Origin: Flavobacteriales bacterium
GTDB taxonomy: Bacteria; Bacteroidota; Bacteroidia; Flavobacteriales_C; GCA-002722245
NCBI GenBank assembly: GCA_029251005.1
Contig: JAQXEE010000023.1
Location: 1-50,468, forward strand
Reading direction: 5' to 3'
DNA: 50,468 nucleotides
Below are positions 1 to 9,481 of the stretch, in pieces; position 1 is the first letter of the stretch; the number at the start of each line of letters is the position of its first letter. Position numbers and translations under genes: made by a program. Under the pieces are notes generated by a model. That model saw only the letters and a program-made list of their open reading frames with translations. It had not been told where the DNA came from and did not search any database.

Positions 1-1
1 C

Positions 2-229
2 TATAATAATTTAGGGCTAATCGTTTTAAACTTCACCCTTAGCTATGGTTTAGGGATGCTATTTGACTTAAATGGAATCGTTTTAGCATCATTAATTTCT
101 GCTATTGTGGGGTCTATAACTTACACGTATTTTTCAGAGAAAATATATTCCTTTAACTATAAACTTAAATTTGTTTCCTTAATACTTGTAGTTATACTTT
201 TAATTAATTTGGCTATTTTATTAATGTAG
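2..229 (+). CDS. C-terminal end of a polysaccharide flippase-like membrane protein (5' truncated)
   Basis: An open frame enters from the left edge and ends at the TAG at 227-229, leaving 75 residues. The fragment is very hydrophobic, with two or three predicted membrane segments: one near residues 4-20, one around 25-45 and a final one ending in an ILLM-type tail. A short basic stretch (SFNYKLKF) lies before the last helix. This layout and the position next to glycosyltransferases, Wza and Wzz fit the C-terminus of a Wzx/MATE-type O-antigen or polysaccharide flippase, which would translocate undecaprenyl-linked units. The identification rests mainly on context; any polytopic membrane protein would give a similar tail. 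Confidence 0.5.
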   Translation, partial: YNNLGLIVLNFTLSYGLGMLFDLNGIVLASLISAIVGSITYTYFSEKIYSFNYKLKFVSLILVVILLINLAILLM

Positions 230-465
230 GGTACTTTTAATGGCTTTATAGAAAGAGGTTATTTCGAAAAGGATGAATTTTTAGCAAATTGTAAAGCCGG
301 AAATAACTCTTGTGGTATAAATTATTTTTATATTGCAAATTAGTAAAAGAGGCAGAATGCAGTGTGAGAGGCTAAATCAAGTTTTTTTCGAAATATTCGT
401 AAGCTCAATTGAGCTAACTCAACATACAGGTGTTTTTGTTTTTCAAATAAACTTTTAGGGTTGAT

Positions 466-1872
466 ATGAAAGGAATAGAAGACATATTATACCCTCTTAA
501 AAAACATTACGAGAATTCGCCTCTGTTTGTGCAGTCGATACTAGGGAAAATCTATAGATTTATTCCTTTAAAGTACCGAGTTGGGGAGGTTTATTTTGAG
601 TTTAAAAAATTATTGAAATCTAATTCATGGGATTCTGATTTTATTAAATATTATCAGAATAAAGAGTTTTTAAAAACTATCGAAGTAGCAAAGAAAACAG
701 TTTTTTACCCTAAGTTTTATAAAGAAAATGGAGTGGATATCAATGACATTAAATCGATTGATGACATCCAAAAGCTTCCTTTTCTTGAAAAACATCATTT
801 GCAAGAGTTCCGAGAAGAAATGGTGAATCCCGAAGAGAATGGAAATTCGCTTTATTTAACAACGGGAGGATCAACTGGAACTCCAACTGGATTTTACTAT
901 GAAAAGGGCGTTACCCGCTCAAAAGAGCAAGTGTTTATTGAAGATTTATGGGAACAACAAGGGTATAAAAATGGTGATAAATGTATCGTAATTAGAGGAG
1001 GCGTTATTTCTTCTGATAGTAACTCCAATAAGTTTGATAAATACGATGCTGCTAGGAATTGGTTAATCATGTCTTCTTATCATTTGAATGAAGATACTTT
1101 TATGAAGTATATTGAAAGAATTAATCAGTTTAAATCAAAATTTATACAAGGATATCCCTCGGCTCTTACTATGTTGGCGAAGTTTATGAATACCAACAAT
1201 GTAAAACTCAAGGTGAAAATTAAAGGGATTTTTGCTGGTTCCGAAAATATATTCCCTCATCAAATTGAGGAAATAGAGAAAGCATTTGATGCAAAAGTAA
1301 TTACTTGGTATGGTCATACCGAGGTTTTAATTCTTGGTGGATATTGCAATTACGATAATATTTATCATATCTATCCGCAATATGGGATTACGGAAATAAT
1401 AGATATAAATGAACACTCAATTCAAATTGGAGAAGGAGAGTTAATTGGAACAGGTTTTCACAATAATGTAATGCCTTTAATCAGGTTTAAAACAGGTGAT
1501 ATTGCGCAAGTTTCGGATAAAAAAGCGTGTGCTTGTAAAAAGAACCACATGTTTATTGATCGCATTTTAGGAAGATCTCATGAGTTTATTCTCAGCCCCT
1601 CCAATCGGAAAATAAGTTTAACAGCCATTAACATGCACGATGATGTTTTTGCAAATATTAAACAATACCAGTTTGAACAGTTTGAAAAAAGTGAGGTTTA
1701 TTTTCGTTATGAGCTGGTTAGTCCTGACGCAGATATAAATGAGCCCATTATTGTCAAAGCACTTTCTAAAAAATTAGGCGACGATATTTTACTCAAAGTT
1801 GAAAAAGTCAATAAAATTGAGCCAACAAAAAGAGGGAAACTACAAGCTTTGATTCAACATATTAGCGAGTGA
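466..1872 (+). CDS. CapK/PaaK-like adenylate-forming enzyme of a polysaccharide locus
   Basis: The 468-residue protein belongs to the phenylacetate-CoA ligase/CapK branch of the ANL superfamily. The ATP-binding loop TTGGSTGTPTG lies near residues 132-142, and the RFKTGDIA motif near 340-347 matches the hinge region of these enzymes. The adjacent CACKK cysteines resemble the cysteine-bearing segment seen in some family members. CapK-type proteins are common in capsule and O-antigen clusters, where they are presumed to activate an acyl or amino-acid substituent; the substrate here cannot be read from sequence. The ATG at 466 is preceded by a 236-base gap, and the 3' end overlaps the convergent glycosyltransferase gene by 19 bases. 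No terminator is visible between the two. Confidence 0.8.
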   Translation: MKGIEDILYPLKKHYENSPLFVQSILGKIYRFIPLKYRVGEVYFEFKKLLKSNSWDSDFIKYYQNKEFLKTIEVAKKTVFYPKFYKENGVDINDIKSIDDIQKLPFLEKHHLQEFREEMVNPEENGNSLYLTTGGSTGTPTGFYYEKGVTRSKEQVFIEDLWEQQGYKNGDKCIVIRGGVISSDSNSNKFDKYDAARNWLIMSSYHLNEDTFMKYIERINQFKSKFIQGYPSALTMLAKFMNTNNVKLKVKIKGIFAGSENIFPHQIEEIEKAFDAKVITWYGHTEVLILGGYCNYDNIYHIYPQYGITEIIDINEHSIQIGEGELIGTGFHNNVMPLIRFKTGDIAQVSDKKACACKKNHMFIDRILGRSHEFILSPSNRKISLTAINMHDDVFANIKQYQFEQFEKSEVYFRYELVSPDADINEPIIVKALSKKLGDDILLKVEKVNKIEPTKRGKLQALIQHISE

Positions 1873-2816
1873 TAAAGTTCACTTAGCTGATGAATAGCAT
1901 CCTTTTGTTCTCTAGGTTTTGCTTGTGTTTGATTATCAAGTAATGTTTCTAAATTATTCATTTTTTCTAAGGCAAAGGTTGTGCACCCTTCAGGCCTGTC
2001 AACGCAGTTAGTTGCAAAAACGGGTTTCCCTTTAAATAGAGCTTCTCTTACGGATAAAGAATCACCATCGGTTGTGGTAGCACGAATTAACCCAGAACTT
2101 TCAACTATGACGTTTAGAAAGTCATGATTTTCGCTTATGAATAGGATATTTTCTGAAATAATTACATTGTTCTCTTGATACCATATTTGGTATTCACCAG
2201 AAGGTTCTGATATGATTAAGCCTTTCGAAGGCATTTTTTCAAATTGTTTTACGAGTGCTTTAATTGAATAAATTTCCTCACCCTGAGCATCGAATTTAAT
2301 ACTGTATGCATTGGTACAGTAACTATTTCCAGGGAACTTTTTCACAAAATTTTGAACTTTACTGTCTATATGTTGAGGTAAAGGGTTGATATTTGAAGGA
2401 TAGATAAATGCTGTGATTAATTGAGTTTTTTTATTTGCTTTTCGAACAATTTCCAAGCTTTTATCATTTAACACAATAGGTATATTTGCTAATCGGTTTG
2501 CCCAAGAATCAAATAAGTTATTTACAAACCCTTTTGAACCAACTTTTCCATGATTAGTAATCACAACCTTTTTTAGGAACAGCTTGAAGATTAAAACGGA
2601 AATGAATTTTAATTTAGGTTTTGAAAGGTGAACATGGATGACGTTCGCTCGAAGTATTTTCCCAATGTTGGAAAACTTAAGTAAAGATTTACTTTCAATA
2701 ATATCTACGTCTAACCCTTTAAGTTTAATACCGTCCATTAACCTTTGGATATGAATAGAAACCCCACCAATTGGTGGAGGTAAAGAACCAACTAATAGTA
2801 TTTTTTCTTGTTTCAT
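1854..2816 (-). CDS. GT-B fold glycosyltransferase, family 4-like
   Basis: The 320-residue protein starts with KILLVGSLPPPIGGVSIHI, the glycine-rich N-terminal nucleotide-binding edge typical of GT4 enzymes that begin with 'PPxGG'. The VIHVHLSKPK segment near residues 59-68 and a VITNHGK segment near 84-90 fit the acceptor half of a GT-B fold. The C-terminal donor half is short and less canonical: the usual EGxxxxxxE motif is represented by a region around SLSVREALFKGKPVFATN. It is the last gene of the Wza-Wzz operon and is coupled to the preceding glycosyltransferase through a TAATG stop/start overlap. It probably adds one sugar of the repeat unit at the cytoplasmic membrane. Confidence 0.78.
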   Translation of the reverse strand: MKQEKILLVGSLPPPIGGVSIHIQRLMDGIKLKGLDVDIIESKSLLKFSNIGKILRANVIHVHLSKPKLKFISVLIFKLFLKKVVITNHGKVGSKGFVNNLFDSWANRLANIPIVLNDKSLEIVRKANKKTQLITAFIYPSNINPLPQHIDSKVQNFVKKFPGNSYCTNAYSIKFDAQGEEIYSIKALVKQFEKMPSKGLIISEPSGEYQIWYQENNVIISENILFISENHDFLNVIVESSGLIRATTTDGDSLSVREALFKGKPVFATNCVDRPEGCTTFALEKMNNLETLLDNQTQAKPREQKDAIHQLSELYHSLIC

Positions 2817-3928
2817 TATTGTTCTAGTGCTTGTTTAAAGAGGGTAGAGTAACGTTCTCCGAGTTTTTGAACCGACATTTCTTTAACGACTTTTTCTCGC
2901 GCATTTTTAACCATTTGATTTTGACTCTCTTTGGATAGATTTACGAAAGATAAAATAGTTTCAGACAGCTCCTTTTCTGAGTTAGGATTAAATAATAATC
3001 CCGTTTTGTTAGGTTCGATTAATAAAGAATGGTCAAATACATCGCTTGCAATAACAAAGATACCTTTGGCCATTCCTTCACCAATAACATTAGGGAAACC
3101 TTCACCAAGTGATGGATGAATTAATAAATCGAACTGAGACATGTACTGAGCAACATCTTTTCTAACCCCACCCCATTTCCAGTGATTATTTAAGTTGCTT
3201 TTTTCAAGCAAGGTTATACACTCTTTAGAATACTCTGTAATTAAATCTTGTTTAATGAAGTTAGCTCCAACCCATTCAATTTTTATATTAGATATGCCTT
3301 GGTCTTTTAATAGCTTAAGCGCTTTGATAACAACTTTAGTGTTTTTGATTTGTGAAACCCTTCCAATACATAAAATAGATATTTCCTGGTTGGATCTAAT
3401 TTTAGGGTTATATGAAAACTGTTGTTCATTAATCCCATTTGGAATGTATTGTATTTTAGGCTTTTTAGGAAATAATTTTTCTAATTGTTTTGATTGATGT
3501 TTTGAGTTTGGAACAATGCAGTAAGCTTGTTTATATAACTTTCTGGTTACTTTTTTATGAAACGTAGTCACATTCCCTTCAAAGGTACGCTCTGATAAGA
3601 TTAGTTTGTGTTTTCCTGCAAAAATGATCTTTGAGACCAATACGAACAGCGATGGGAGAAATAAGTATACACAAACAACATCAAATTGGTTTTGCTTAAT
3701 TACCTGATGCAATTGTTTTAAAAACTTCAGCATCCCCATTTTCCCTCCTTTCGATAATTGAATTATTGGGACTTTAGCTTCGCCAAGAATATCTTTATAG
3801 TGATCACCATTATTGTAGTATAATAGACTAACGTTATGGTTTGTTCGTTTTAACTCAATAGCAAGGTTCACAACTTGTCTTTGTGCACCACCAGAGTTTA
3901 AAGCATCAATTACCAATAATACATTCAT
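2816..3928 (-). CDS. GT4-family glycosyltransferase
   Basis: The 370-residue protein is a standard GT-B enzyme. It opens with MNVLLVIDALNSGGAQRQVV, the 'GGAxR' acceptor-side motif of GT4 enzymes. A SILCIGRVSQIKN segment begins the donor-binding half near residue 184. HPSLGEGFPNVIGEGMA near 270-288 is the EGFPxxxxE nucleotide-sugar signature. It lies 7 bases downstream of the membrane polymerase-like gene and overlaps the next glycosyltransferase by one base, so it is part of the same operon. Its expected role is cytoplasmic transfer of a sugar from a nucleotide donor to the undecaprenyl-linked repeat unit. The specific donor is not deducible. Confidence 0.9.
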   Translation of the reverse strand: MNVLLVIDALNSGGAQRQVVNLAIELKRTNHNVSLLYYNNGDHYKDILGEAKVPIIQLSKGGKMGMLKFLKQLHQVIKQNQFDVVCVYLFLPSLFVLVSKIIFAGKHKLILSERTFEGNVTTFHKKVTRKLYKQAYCIVPNSKHQSKQLEKLFPKKPKIQYIPNGINEQQFSYNPKIRSNQEISILCIGRVSQIKNTKVVIKALKLLKDQGISNIKIEWVGANFIKQDLITEYSKECITLLEKSNLNNHWKWGGVRKDVAQYMSQFDLLIHPSLGEGFPNVIGEGMAKGIFVIASDVFDHSLLIEPNKTGLLFNPNSEKELSETILSFVNLSKESQNQMVKNAREKVVKEMSVQKLGERYSTLFKQALEQ

Positions 3929-3935
3929 AGCGTAC

Positions 3936-5282
3936 CTACATTAATAATTTTACAAAGGTATAAAGACAAAACATGGATACTATGATGGTATTGTATAAAA
4001 ATCTGAAGCTTACATGAAATTTGTGTATCAAATGGTCTTTATATAAGAAGTAAAAAAGAAAACCAATTGGAAAAAGCATTAATCTGTGACGAACTGTTCC
4101 GGAGATGATAAACAAGATCCACATTAAAGCTAAAAGCAAGATTATTGATGAAAAAGTTAATGCTTTTATTTTTTTACCGGGTGATTTAATTGCTTTGTAA
4201 ATCCCAAAAAATAAGTACGGAATAGTGAAGTACCATATAATTGCACCAAGCCCCAAAACAACCGTGTTGAAACGGTAATTAGGAAAAGGAGGAATCGGAT
4301 TATACAATGAAATAATGTAATACAAACTTCGAATAATTGGGTTGGAAGAGAAGGCAATTTTAGCACCTATTGATCCACTTTGTGCTCCTGCTGTTCCTAG
4401 TCCCTGGTATTTTTCGAAAATGGTGGTTTGTAAGGTGGAAAATACGGAAAGAAAAAATACAAAGAAAACGAATAATACGATACCTATTATTATGGCTTTT
4501 AAAATTTTATTCTTTAGCGAGAAAAACCCATAAGAAACAACAAACAAAATAGTAATGGCGCCTGTTGCATGTCTGAAGTTAAAGGAAACTAAACAGAGAA
4601 ACCCAAGAATTAGAATTTTTAAAATTATGTTTAGTTTGGTGACCGTTAAGATGAAAATAATCCAAACTAAAATTGATAAAACCCAAATGTCTCTCAATAA
4701 AATACTAGAGAAATACATTGTAGATGGGAAAATGGCCAATAAATAACCGAGATTGTTGGCATTTTTAAAGGACAAAAATTGTTGTCCAACTCTATACATT
4801 AAAGGAGCTACTGTAGCTCCAACAAAAGCATTAGTCACACCAATATTAAGAGGACTATTATCATAGAAACCAAAGAAATTAAGAAATTTAAAAATTCCAG
4901 TATTAATGTAAATGTAAAAAGGATAGTTTCCGAGAGCAGCTGTTTTTCCAGCCAATATCGTTAAGGCCTTCTCATAAAAATTTTCGTCGTCTCCCCCTCC
5001 TATAAAAGGACTTCCATTGAGATTTTCAAAATACAATGCAAAAAGAATTAATAGGGTAAGGTTAAAACCATATGCAATTCGGAAGAAGTGTTTTGATTTT
5101 TTTTGAAATATTAAACAACCGGCAAAGAAGTAAACAAGACTTAGGAAAAAGAAAGAGAATTGTCCTTTAAACATTCCGTAGGAAAAAAGCGCACTAAACC
5201 CTGATAAAGAGGCTGCAAAAAGCAAATAACTTGCAATGCTTATTTTACTCTCTTGTTTTGTATAGGTAAGACTGAATTCCAT
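3936..5282 (-). CDS. Polytopic membrane protein, putative polysaccharide polymerase or GT-C glycosyltransferase
   Basis: The protein has 448 residues and roughly ten or more membrane helices. A large loop after the third or fourth helix carries GGGDDENFYEKA near residues 95-106. Paired acidic residues in such a loop are characteristic of GT-C enzymes, and large periplasmic loops are typical of Wzy polymerases. The frame can be extended two codons to a TTG at 5288, but the ATG at 5282 is the natural start. It sits between the Wzz-like and glycosyltransferase genes, where a Wzy is expected. A Wzy-type polymerase role is inferred from context; a GT-C transferase is the alternative. Confidence 0.65.
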   Translation of the reverse strand: MEFSLTYTKQESKISIASYLLFAASLSGFSALFSYGMFKGQFSFFFLSLVYFFAGCLIFQKKSKHFFRIAYGFNLTLLILFALYFENLNGSPFIGGGDDENFYEKALTILAGKTAALGNYPFYIYINTGIFKFLNFFGFYDNSPLNIGVTNAFVGATVAPLMYRVGQQFLSFKNANNLGYLLAIFPSTMYFSSILLRDIWVLSILVWIIFILTVTKLNIILKILILGFLCLVSFNFRHATGAITILFVVSYGFFSLKNKILKAIIIGIVLFVFFVFFLSVFSTLQTTIFEKYQGLGTAGAQSGSIGAKIAFSSNPIIRSLYYIISLYNPIPPFPNYRFNTVVLGLGAIIWYFTIPYLFFGIYKAIKSPGKKIKALTFSSIILLLALMWILFIISGTVRHRLMLFPIGFLFYFLYKDHLIHKFHVSFRFLYNTIIVSMFCLYTFVKLLM

Positions 5283-5313
5283 CCTCAATTTTTAGTCATT
5301 AAGATGGAGAAGT

Positions 5314-6369
5314 TTAATTCAAATTAGAAGAGATACCTTTCTCTATTTCGTTCATCTTTGTACTAATTTGTTTCCATAAGTCTCTTCCAATAACAAATAA
5401 TAAGCTAATAAATCCTCCAAGGAAACTAAAGAGAATTAAACTACTAACTAGGCTTACTTTACTGGTGCTTAAAGGCTTCATTGGAGAATCAATAATTTGA
5501 ATTAAAGGCTTCTCATATTCTAATTTAAACTTGGCAAATTCATGATTTTTTACTGCTTCAATATATAATTTGTTTAACAGCTCAACATCTCTTCTTAGTC
5601 GAATTTCCTCCAATCTTGCCTGTGCTTTAACGGAGGCAATATTATTATCCTTGAAGGATAAATACTTAATTTCAACTATTGCTAATCTTGATTTGATTGA
5701 ATCCAGTTTCTTGTTAATTAGCGAAAGATTTTTCACCTCTTTTTCAGTGATGTTAGCATAATAATACTCACCCATCTTTTTTACTAATTCCTTGTTTAAT
5801 TTTAAGGCCAAGTCTTCCGCCTTCAACTTAACTGTAAGGTCTATAATCCCTTCGTTTGAAAGTTTAGCAAATAAGCATTGTTTAGTAAAATAACCATATA
5901 TACGCTCAATTACTTTTTTCTTTTTATTATTGAGCTCTAAAAGTGAGGTGTCCTGAAGACTAAGTGTTACAAGATTATCTCTTTCTTCAGACCATTCAGA
6001 ATTCATAAAATGGTTAGCAATACAGTCTAGAGTATCATTTATTTTGATGGTTTTTAAGAAGGTTGATTTAACGACTGTTCTTGACTTAAGAACTTGAATC
6101 ATTTTTTCAGCTTCGTTATCACCTAAATTGTTTAACCCAAATTGAGAAGCCATATTAAGCGCACCACTAAGTCCACCTATACTACTATCTCCTTTGTCCA
6201 ACATCAATGTGCATTGAGCTTCGTAAACCTTAATACTAACCTTGAAGTAATAAAAACCAAGACCAGACCCTAAAAGGCTAAAAAGTGCAATGACTTTTAA
6301 GTTTTTTATGATAAGAATTATGAAATATTTAATTCTAAGTAAAACGTTGTAAATTGAATATGGTTCCAT
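5314..6369 (-). CDS. Wzz/GumC-like polysaccharide chain-length determinant, without kinase domain
   Basis: The 351-residue protein has the two-helix layout of polysaccharide co-polymerases. A cytoplasmic N-terminus is followed by a helix near residues 25-45, then a long periplasmic portion with extended helices rich in K, E and L around 200-260, and a proline-containing PMKPLSTSK segment just before the final helix at about 308-330. There is no C-terminal Wzc-type tyrosine kinase domain and no Walker motif, so it corresponds to a stand-alone Wzz/PCP rather than a Wzc. It lies between the Wza-like export gene and the polymerase-like gene and would set chain length at the inner membrane. Confidence 0.85.
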   Translation of the reverse strand: MEPYSIYNVLLRIKYFIILIIKNLKVIALFSLLGSGLGFYYFKVSIKVYEAQCTLMLDKGDSSIGGLSGALNMASQFGLNNLGDNEAEKMIQVLKSRTVVKSTFLKTIKINDTLDCIANHFMNSEWSEERDNLVTLSLQDTSLLELNNKKKKVIERIYGYFTKQCLFAKLSNEGIIDLTVKLKAEDLALKLNKELVKKMGEYYYANITEKEVKNLSLINKKLDSIKSRLAIVEIKYLSFKDNNIASVKAQARLEEIRLRRDVELLNKLYIEAVKNHEFAKFKLEYEKPLIQIIDSPMKPLSTSKVSLVSSLILFSFLGGFISLLFVIGRDLWKQISTKMNEIEKGISSNLN

Positions 6370-6396
6370 TTTAAATAAATCAAGTTATAGGAGTAA

Positions 6397-8643
6397 TTAC
6401 AAGTTGACTCGTGATAGTAAAACCCATAGGGTTGCAACCCCAGATAGCTTTAAAGTAAGATTCTCTATTTGTCCATTCCAATCTATTCTATCTTCTTTTG
6501 CTCTTTTTTCCTTTTTTGGTAAATATTTAACGATAATTTCATCACCCTTTTCAACTTTAGGTTTTATTAATCCCAACATTTTGGATCTTTTTATTTTTCC
6601 GTTTAACGTTATAGCATATACATTTCTTCGATTTGCTTTTTTGTCGTAGCCTCCTGCGAATTTTTTAATATAATAAGAGGCTCTTTTTCCTTTTTTGAAT
6701 GCAACATTTATTTTTTCTTGCTGATCTACGAATTTTGCACCAATGGCTCCTGATATAGCCACAATATCGTTAATCCTTGGAATTACAATTGTATCTCCAG
6801 GTCTAAGGTTGTAATTAGATGAAGACTCGTTGTTTTTCAATGCTGTTTTTAGGTTAAGAAGAATCATTCCTACGTTATCCTCGGATCGTTTTATGTAAGC
6901 TTTTTCTTCATAAGCTAAATTATTCAAGCCACCAGCTCTTGGTATAATATCAGATAATTGCGTTCTATTTCCTACTAATGAATATGCTCCAGGATATTTC
7001 ACCTGACCTTTTATAATAACAGTTTCTTGGAACCTAAAATTAGGTAGAGGCCGGATGTTAATTATATCATATGGTTGTAAAATAAATTTTGAATCGGAAG
7101 CAAAATCTTTAACCTGTAGGTTAACATAATTTATTGTATCGCTTTTTGGTTTAGAAAAATCTATTCTTTCGATTTCTATTCTACTTATATCAGCTTGAGG
7201 TAATGTTCCTCCCGACATCGTGATAAGGTCATTTAAGGTAAGCCCATTTTTAAATTCTACTTTGCCTGGTTGCCGTACAAACCCATTAATTGATAGATAT
7301 GTCGTGTCAATGAAGCTACTTTTGTTAAAAATGAATATTTCGTCAAGATCAGACATCTGAATGTTTTTTATGTTGTCAGTATTACTTAAATCAATTTGAA
7401 TTACTTCTCGTTCAAGGTTTTTGTTAAGTCTGTAAATATGAGCGTTTTTCAAATAAGCATTAGGAGTTAAACCATTTGCTCTGCTCAACAATGTATTAAA
7501 CGTTTCACCATTTTTAAACTCATATATTCCTGGAGCAAAAATCTCTCCTTTAATGGTCACTTTATTACTAATGTTTTCGGCGTTTTTAGAGATTATTAAT
7601 TTGTCTCCATTCTTTAGTTCTACATTACTAGCCTCTGCAGAAGAATAAGATTTCACTAACCTTCCGTTTTCAGTTTGTCTAATAATACTAATGGAAGATT
7701 TGTTTGCCAGCGAATTAAACCCACCCGCGAATTTAAGGGCTGTTGCTAAACTCTCTTTTTCTTTTAATTCATATTGAGCTGGTCGAATAACTTCTCCTTG
7801 TATGTTTACAACATTACCTAATGTAGGGACAAGTAAAAAGTCTCCATCTTTAAGGTAAATGAAAGATTTATTATTGGGGTTATTCATAAATTCATATACA
7901 TCTAATTTTGATACAACCTTTCCGCTACGTATGATTGATATGTTTCTTACAGAACCTTTTTCGCTTGGTCCTTTAGCAAGAGAAAGGACATTGAAGGCTG
8001 AATTTATTGAAGGAATAGAGAATGTTCCAGGTGAAACAACTTCTCCAACAATATTAACAGAAATCACTTTTGAATAACTTAAGTTAATTGATATTTGAGA
8101 AGAGTTAAATCTATAAACTTTACTAAATCTACTTTTAATAATTTGTTGAGCTTGATTAAAAGTTTTTCCTTTTAAGCTAATTCTACCTATTAGATTAGGA
8201 TTGATATTACCAAACTCATCTAGCATAAATTCACCATCAAATTGTGATATTCCCCAAATTGTAATACTTAATCGATCACCAGAACCTAATATATAGTTAA
8301 GTGGAGGGACAATTCTATCGCTGTTGTTTTGAATATTAACGGCTCCTGATCTGAAAATCGATTGACCAAATACAACCTCTCTAACAATCTTTTCTTTAGT
8401 AGACTTTACAACGATTTCTTTTTCGTTTTCTAACTCTGAAGGCTGAACAGATGTTTCTTGAGTTTCCTTTTCTGTTGTATTGCTATTCTCTTGTTTTAAT
8501 CTTTCAATATCACTAGTAGAAATATCTAAACTTTTTAAGTCATCTTCGGAAGATATCCCAGCTTTTTTCAAATCTGCTAATGAGATTTGTGAAAATGAAA
8601 TAGTGGGAATTAACAGTAAAAAAAAAGACAATTTTCGCAACAT
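6397..8643 (-). CDS. Wza-like polysaccharide export protein with multiple SLBB domains
   Basis: The 748-residue protein has a signal peptide (residues 1-18, ending near ISFSQ), then a polar, glutamate- and lysine-rich linker. A polysaccharide-export domain begins around residue 110 (NYILGSGDRLSITIWG is diagnostic). Several SLBB repeats follow, recognisable by recurring 'V.I.GEV..PG.Y.....TL.D.I..AGG' patterns, for example near 195-225, 280-310, 365-395, 455-485 and 545-575. A short hydrophobic segment near the C-terminus (LSGVATLWVLLSRV) may insert in the outer membrane. It is the first gene of the export/assembly operon and would form the outer-membrane exit channel. It is much longer than E. 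coli Wza (about 380 residues) because of extra SLBB repeats, as is usual in Bacteroidota. Confidence 0.92.
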   Translation of the reverse strand: MLRKLSFFLLLIPTISFSQISLADLKKAGISSEDDLKSLDISTSDIERLKQENSNTTEKETQETSVQPSELENEKEIVVKSTKEKIVREVVFGQSIFRSGAVNIQNNSDRIVPPLNYILGSGDRLSITIWGISQFDGEFMLDEFGNINPNLIGRISLKGKTFNQAQQIIKSRFSKVYRFNSSQISINLSYSKVISVNIVGEVVSPGTFSIPSINSAFNVLSLAKGPSEKGSVRNISIIRSGKVVSKLDVYEFMNNPNNKSFIYLKDGDFLLVPTLGNVVNIQGEVIRPAQYELKEKESLATALKFAGGFNSLANKSSISIIRQTENGRLVKSYSSAEASNVELKNGDKLIISKNAENISNKVTIKGEIFAPGIYEFKNGETFNTLLSRANGLTPNAYLKNAHIYRLNKNLEREVIQIDLSNTDNIKNIQMSDLDEIFIFNKSSFIDTTYLSINGFVRQPGKVEFKNGLTLNDLITMSGGTLPQADISRIEIERIDFSKPKSDTINYVNLQVKDFASDSKFILQPYDIINIRPLPNFRFQETVIIKGQVKYPGAYSLVGNRTQLSDIIPRAGGLNNLAYEEKAYIKRSEDNVGMILLNLKTALKNNESSSNYNLRPGDTIVIPRINDIVAISGAIGAKFVDQQEKINVAFKKGKRASYYIKKFAGGYDKKANRRNVYAITLNGKIKRSKMLGLIKPKVEKGDEIIVKYLPKKEKRAKEDRIDWNGQIENLTLKLSGVATLWVLLSRVNL

Positions 8644-8663
8644 TCCTTCTAGGTATTTTTGAG

Positions 8664-8671
8664 CAAATATA
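8664..8671 (-). promoter_or_regulatory. -7 promoter element TATATTTG of the wza-wzz operon
   Basis: On the minus strand TATATTTG lies 20 bases before the ATG at 8643, an exact match to the Bacteroidota TAnnTTTG element. An AGAAGGA stretch just before the ATG may help ribosome binding. I do not see a convincing -33 TTG at normal spacing. Confidence 0.6.
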
Positions 8672-8853
8672 GTTTTTTATTCTAAGATATAGCTTAATTA
8701 TCAAATAACCCCCTTGATTTAGATGTTCTAGCGGTATTAACGAACGCATCAAATAAAACCTAAGTGTACCGTCTAACAATTGAGAATCGACTGTTATTTT
8801 AAGTTTCTTTATCATTTTGTTTTTTTTATCTCTTAACCTTGATTTTATCCTTT

Positions 8854-8886
8854 TTGTCAGTTATTAATTTACATTCGTTATTTTTG
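8854..8886 (+). promoter_or_regulatory. gmhA promoter, predicted leaderless or nearly so
   Basis: TATTTTTG at 8879-8886 matches TAnnTTTG, and a TTG at 8854-8856 lies 22 bases upstream as a possible -33 element. The ATG at 8891 follows after only 4 bases, so the transcript should begin at or next to the start codon. Confidence 0.6.
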
Positions 8887-8890
8887 GAGC

Positions 8891-9481
8891 ATGAGCAGTT
8901 TAGAGCAGGTATTTAATCAGTCATTTGAAAAGTCAATTGAGTTAAAACAACTTGTTTTAAATGACGGAGAATTAAAAGACATCATCTTAAGTTCAGCACA
9001 AGCTTTTATTGATGCTTATAAGAATGGAAATTGTTCACGTTTTTGTGGGAATGGTGGAAGTGCAGGGGATGCACAACATATTGCGGCTGAGTTGAGTGGG
9101 AGGTTTTATTTTGATCGTCCACCTCTGGATGCTGAAGCGCTTCATGTTAATGGTTCTTACGTTACTGCTGTTGCTAATGACTATTCATATGATGTGATTT
9201 ATGAGAGAATGGTGCAAGCGCAAGGGAAACCTGGTGATGTGTTAGTTGGTATTTCAACTTCTGGTAATTCTAAAAATGTTCTTCTAGCGATGAAAAAGGC
9301 GAAAGAATTAGGAATGAAAACAATCGCCTTAACTGGTGAAGGTGGAGGAGCAATGGCAGAATATGCTGATTTTTTAATTGCGATTCCTTCAAAGGATACT
9401 CCAAGAATACAAGAAGTTCACATTTTGGTTGGACATATCATTTGCCAAATTGTTGAAGAGGAATTATTTGGATCTAAATAG
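8891..9481 (+). CDS. gmhA: Sedoheptulose 7-phosphate isomerase (GmhA), SIS domain
   Basis: The 196-residue protein is full length for GmhA. The hallmark CGNGGSAGDAQHIAAELSGRF lies near residues 52-72. The SIS-domain phosphate-binding segment GISTSGNSKNV occurs near 118-128, and the C-terminal helix has the conserved histidine-bearing EVHILVGHIICQ segment. GmhA converts D-sedoheptulose 7-phosphate to D-glycero-D-manno-heptose 7-phosphate, the first step of the heptose precursors used in LPS core or surface glycans; it works in the cytoplasm as a tetramer. It is divergent from the Wza operon and convergent with argB. No other heptose-pathway gene is visible here, so the rest of the pathway must lie elsewhere. 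Confidence 0.93.
   Translation: MSSLEQVFNQSFEKSIELKQLVLNDGELKDIILSSAQAFIDAYKNGNCSRFCGNGGSAGDAQHIAAELSGRFYFDRPPLDAEALHVNGSYVTAVANDYSYDVIYERMVQAQGKPGDVLVGISTSGNSKNVLLAMKKAKELGMKTIALTGEGGGAMAEYADFLIAIPSKDTPRIQEVHILVGHIICQIVEEELFGSK

Noticed and set aside
402-415. 14-base palindrome AGCTCAATTGAGCT
   Set aside because: Perfect but short, single copy as far as I can see, and at no clear position relative to a promoter.
3195-3497. 100-codon + strand frame
   Set aside because: Antisense shadow of the GT4 glycosyltransferase donor domain.
8540-8815. 91-codon minus-strand frame across the wza promoter
   Set aside because: It is out of frame with the wza signal peptide, contains the promoter region and has no domain.
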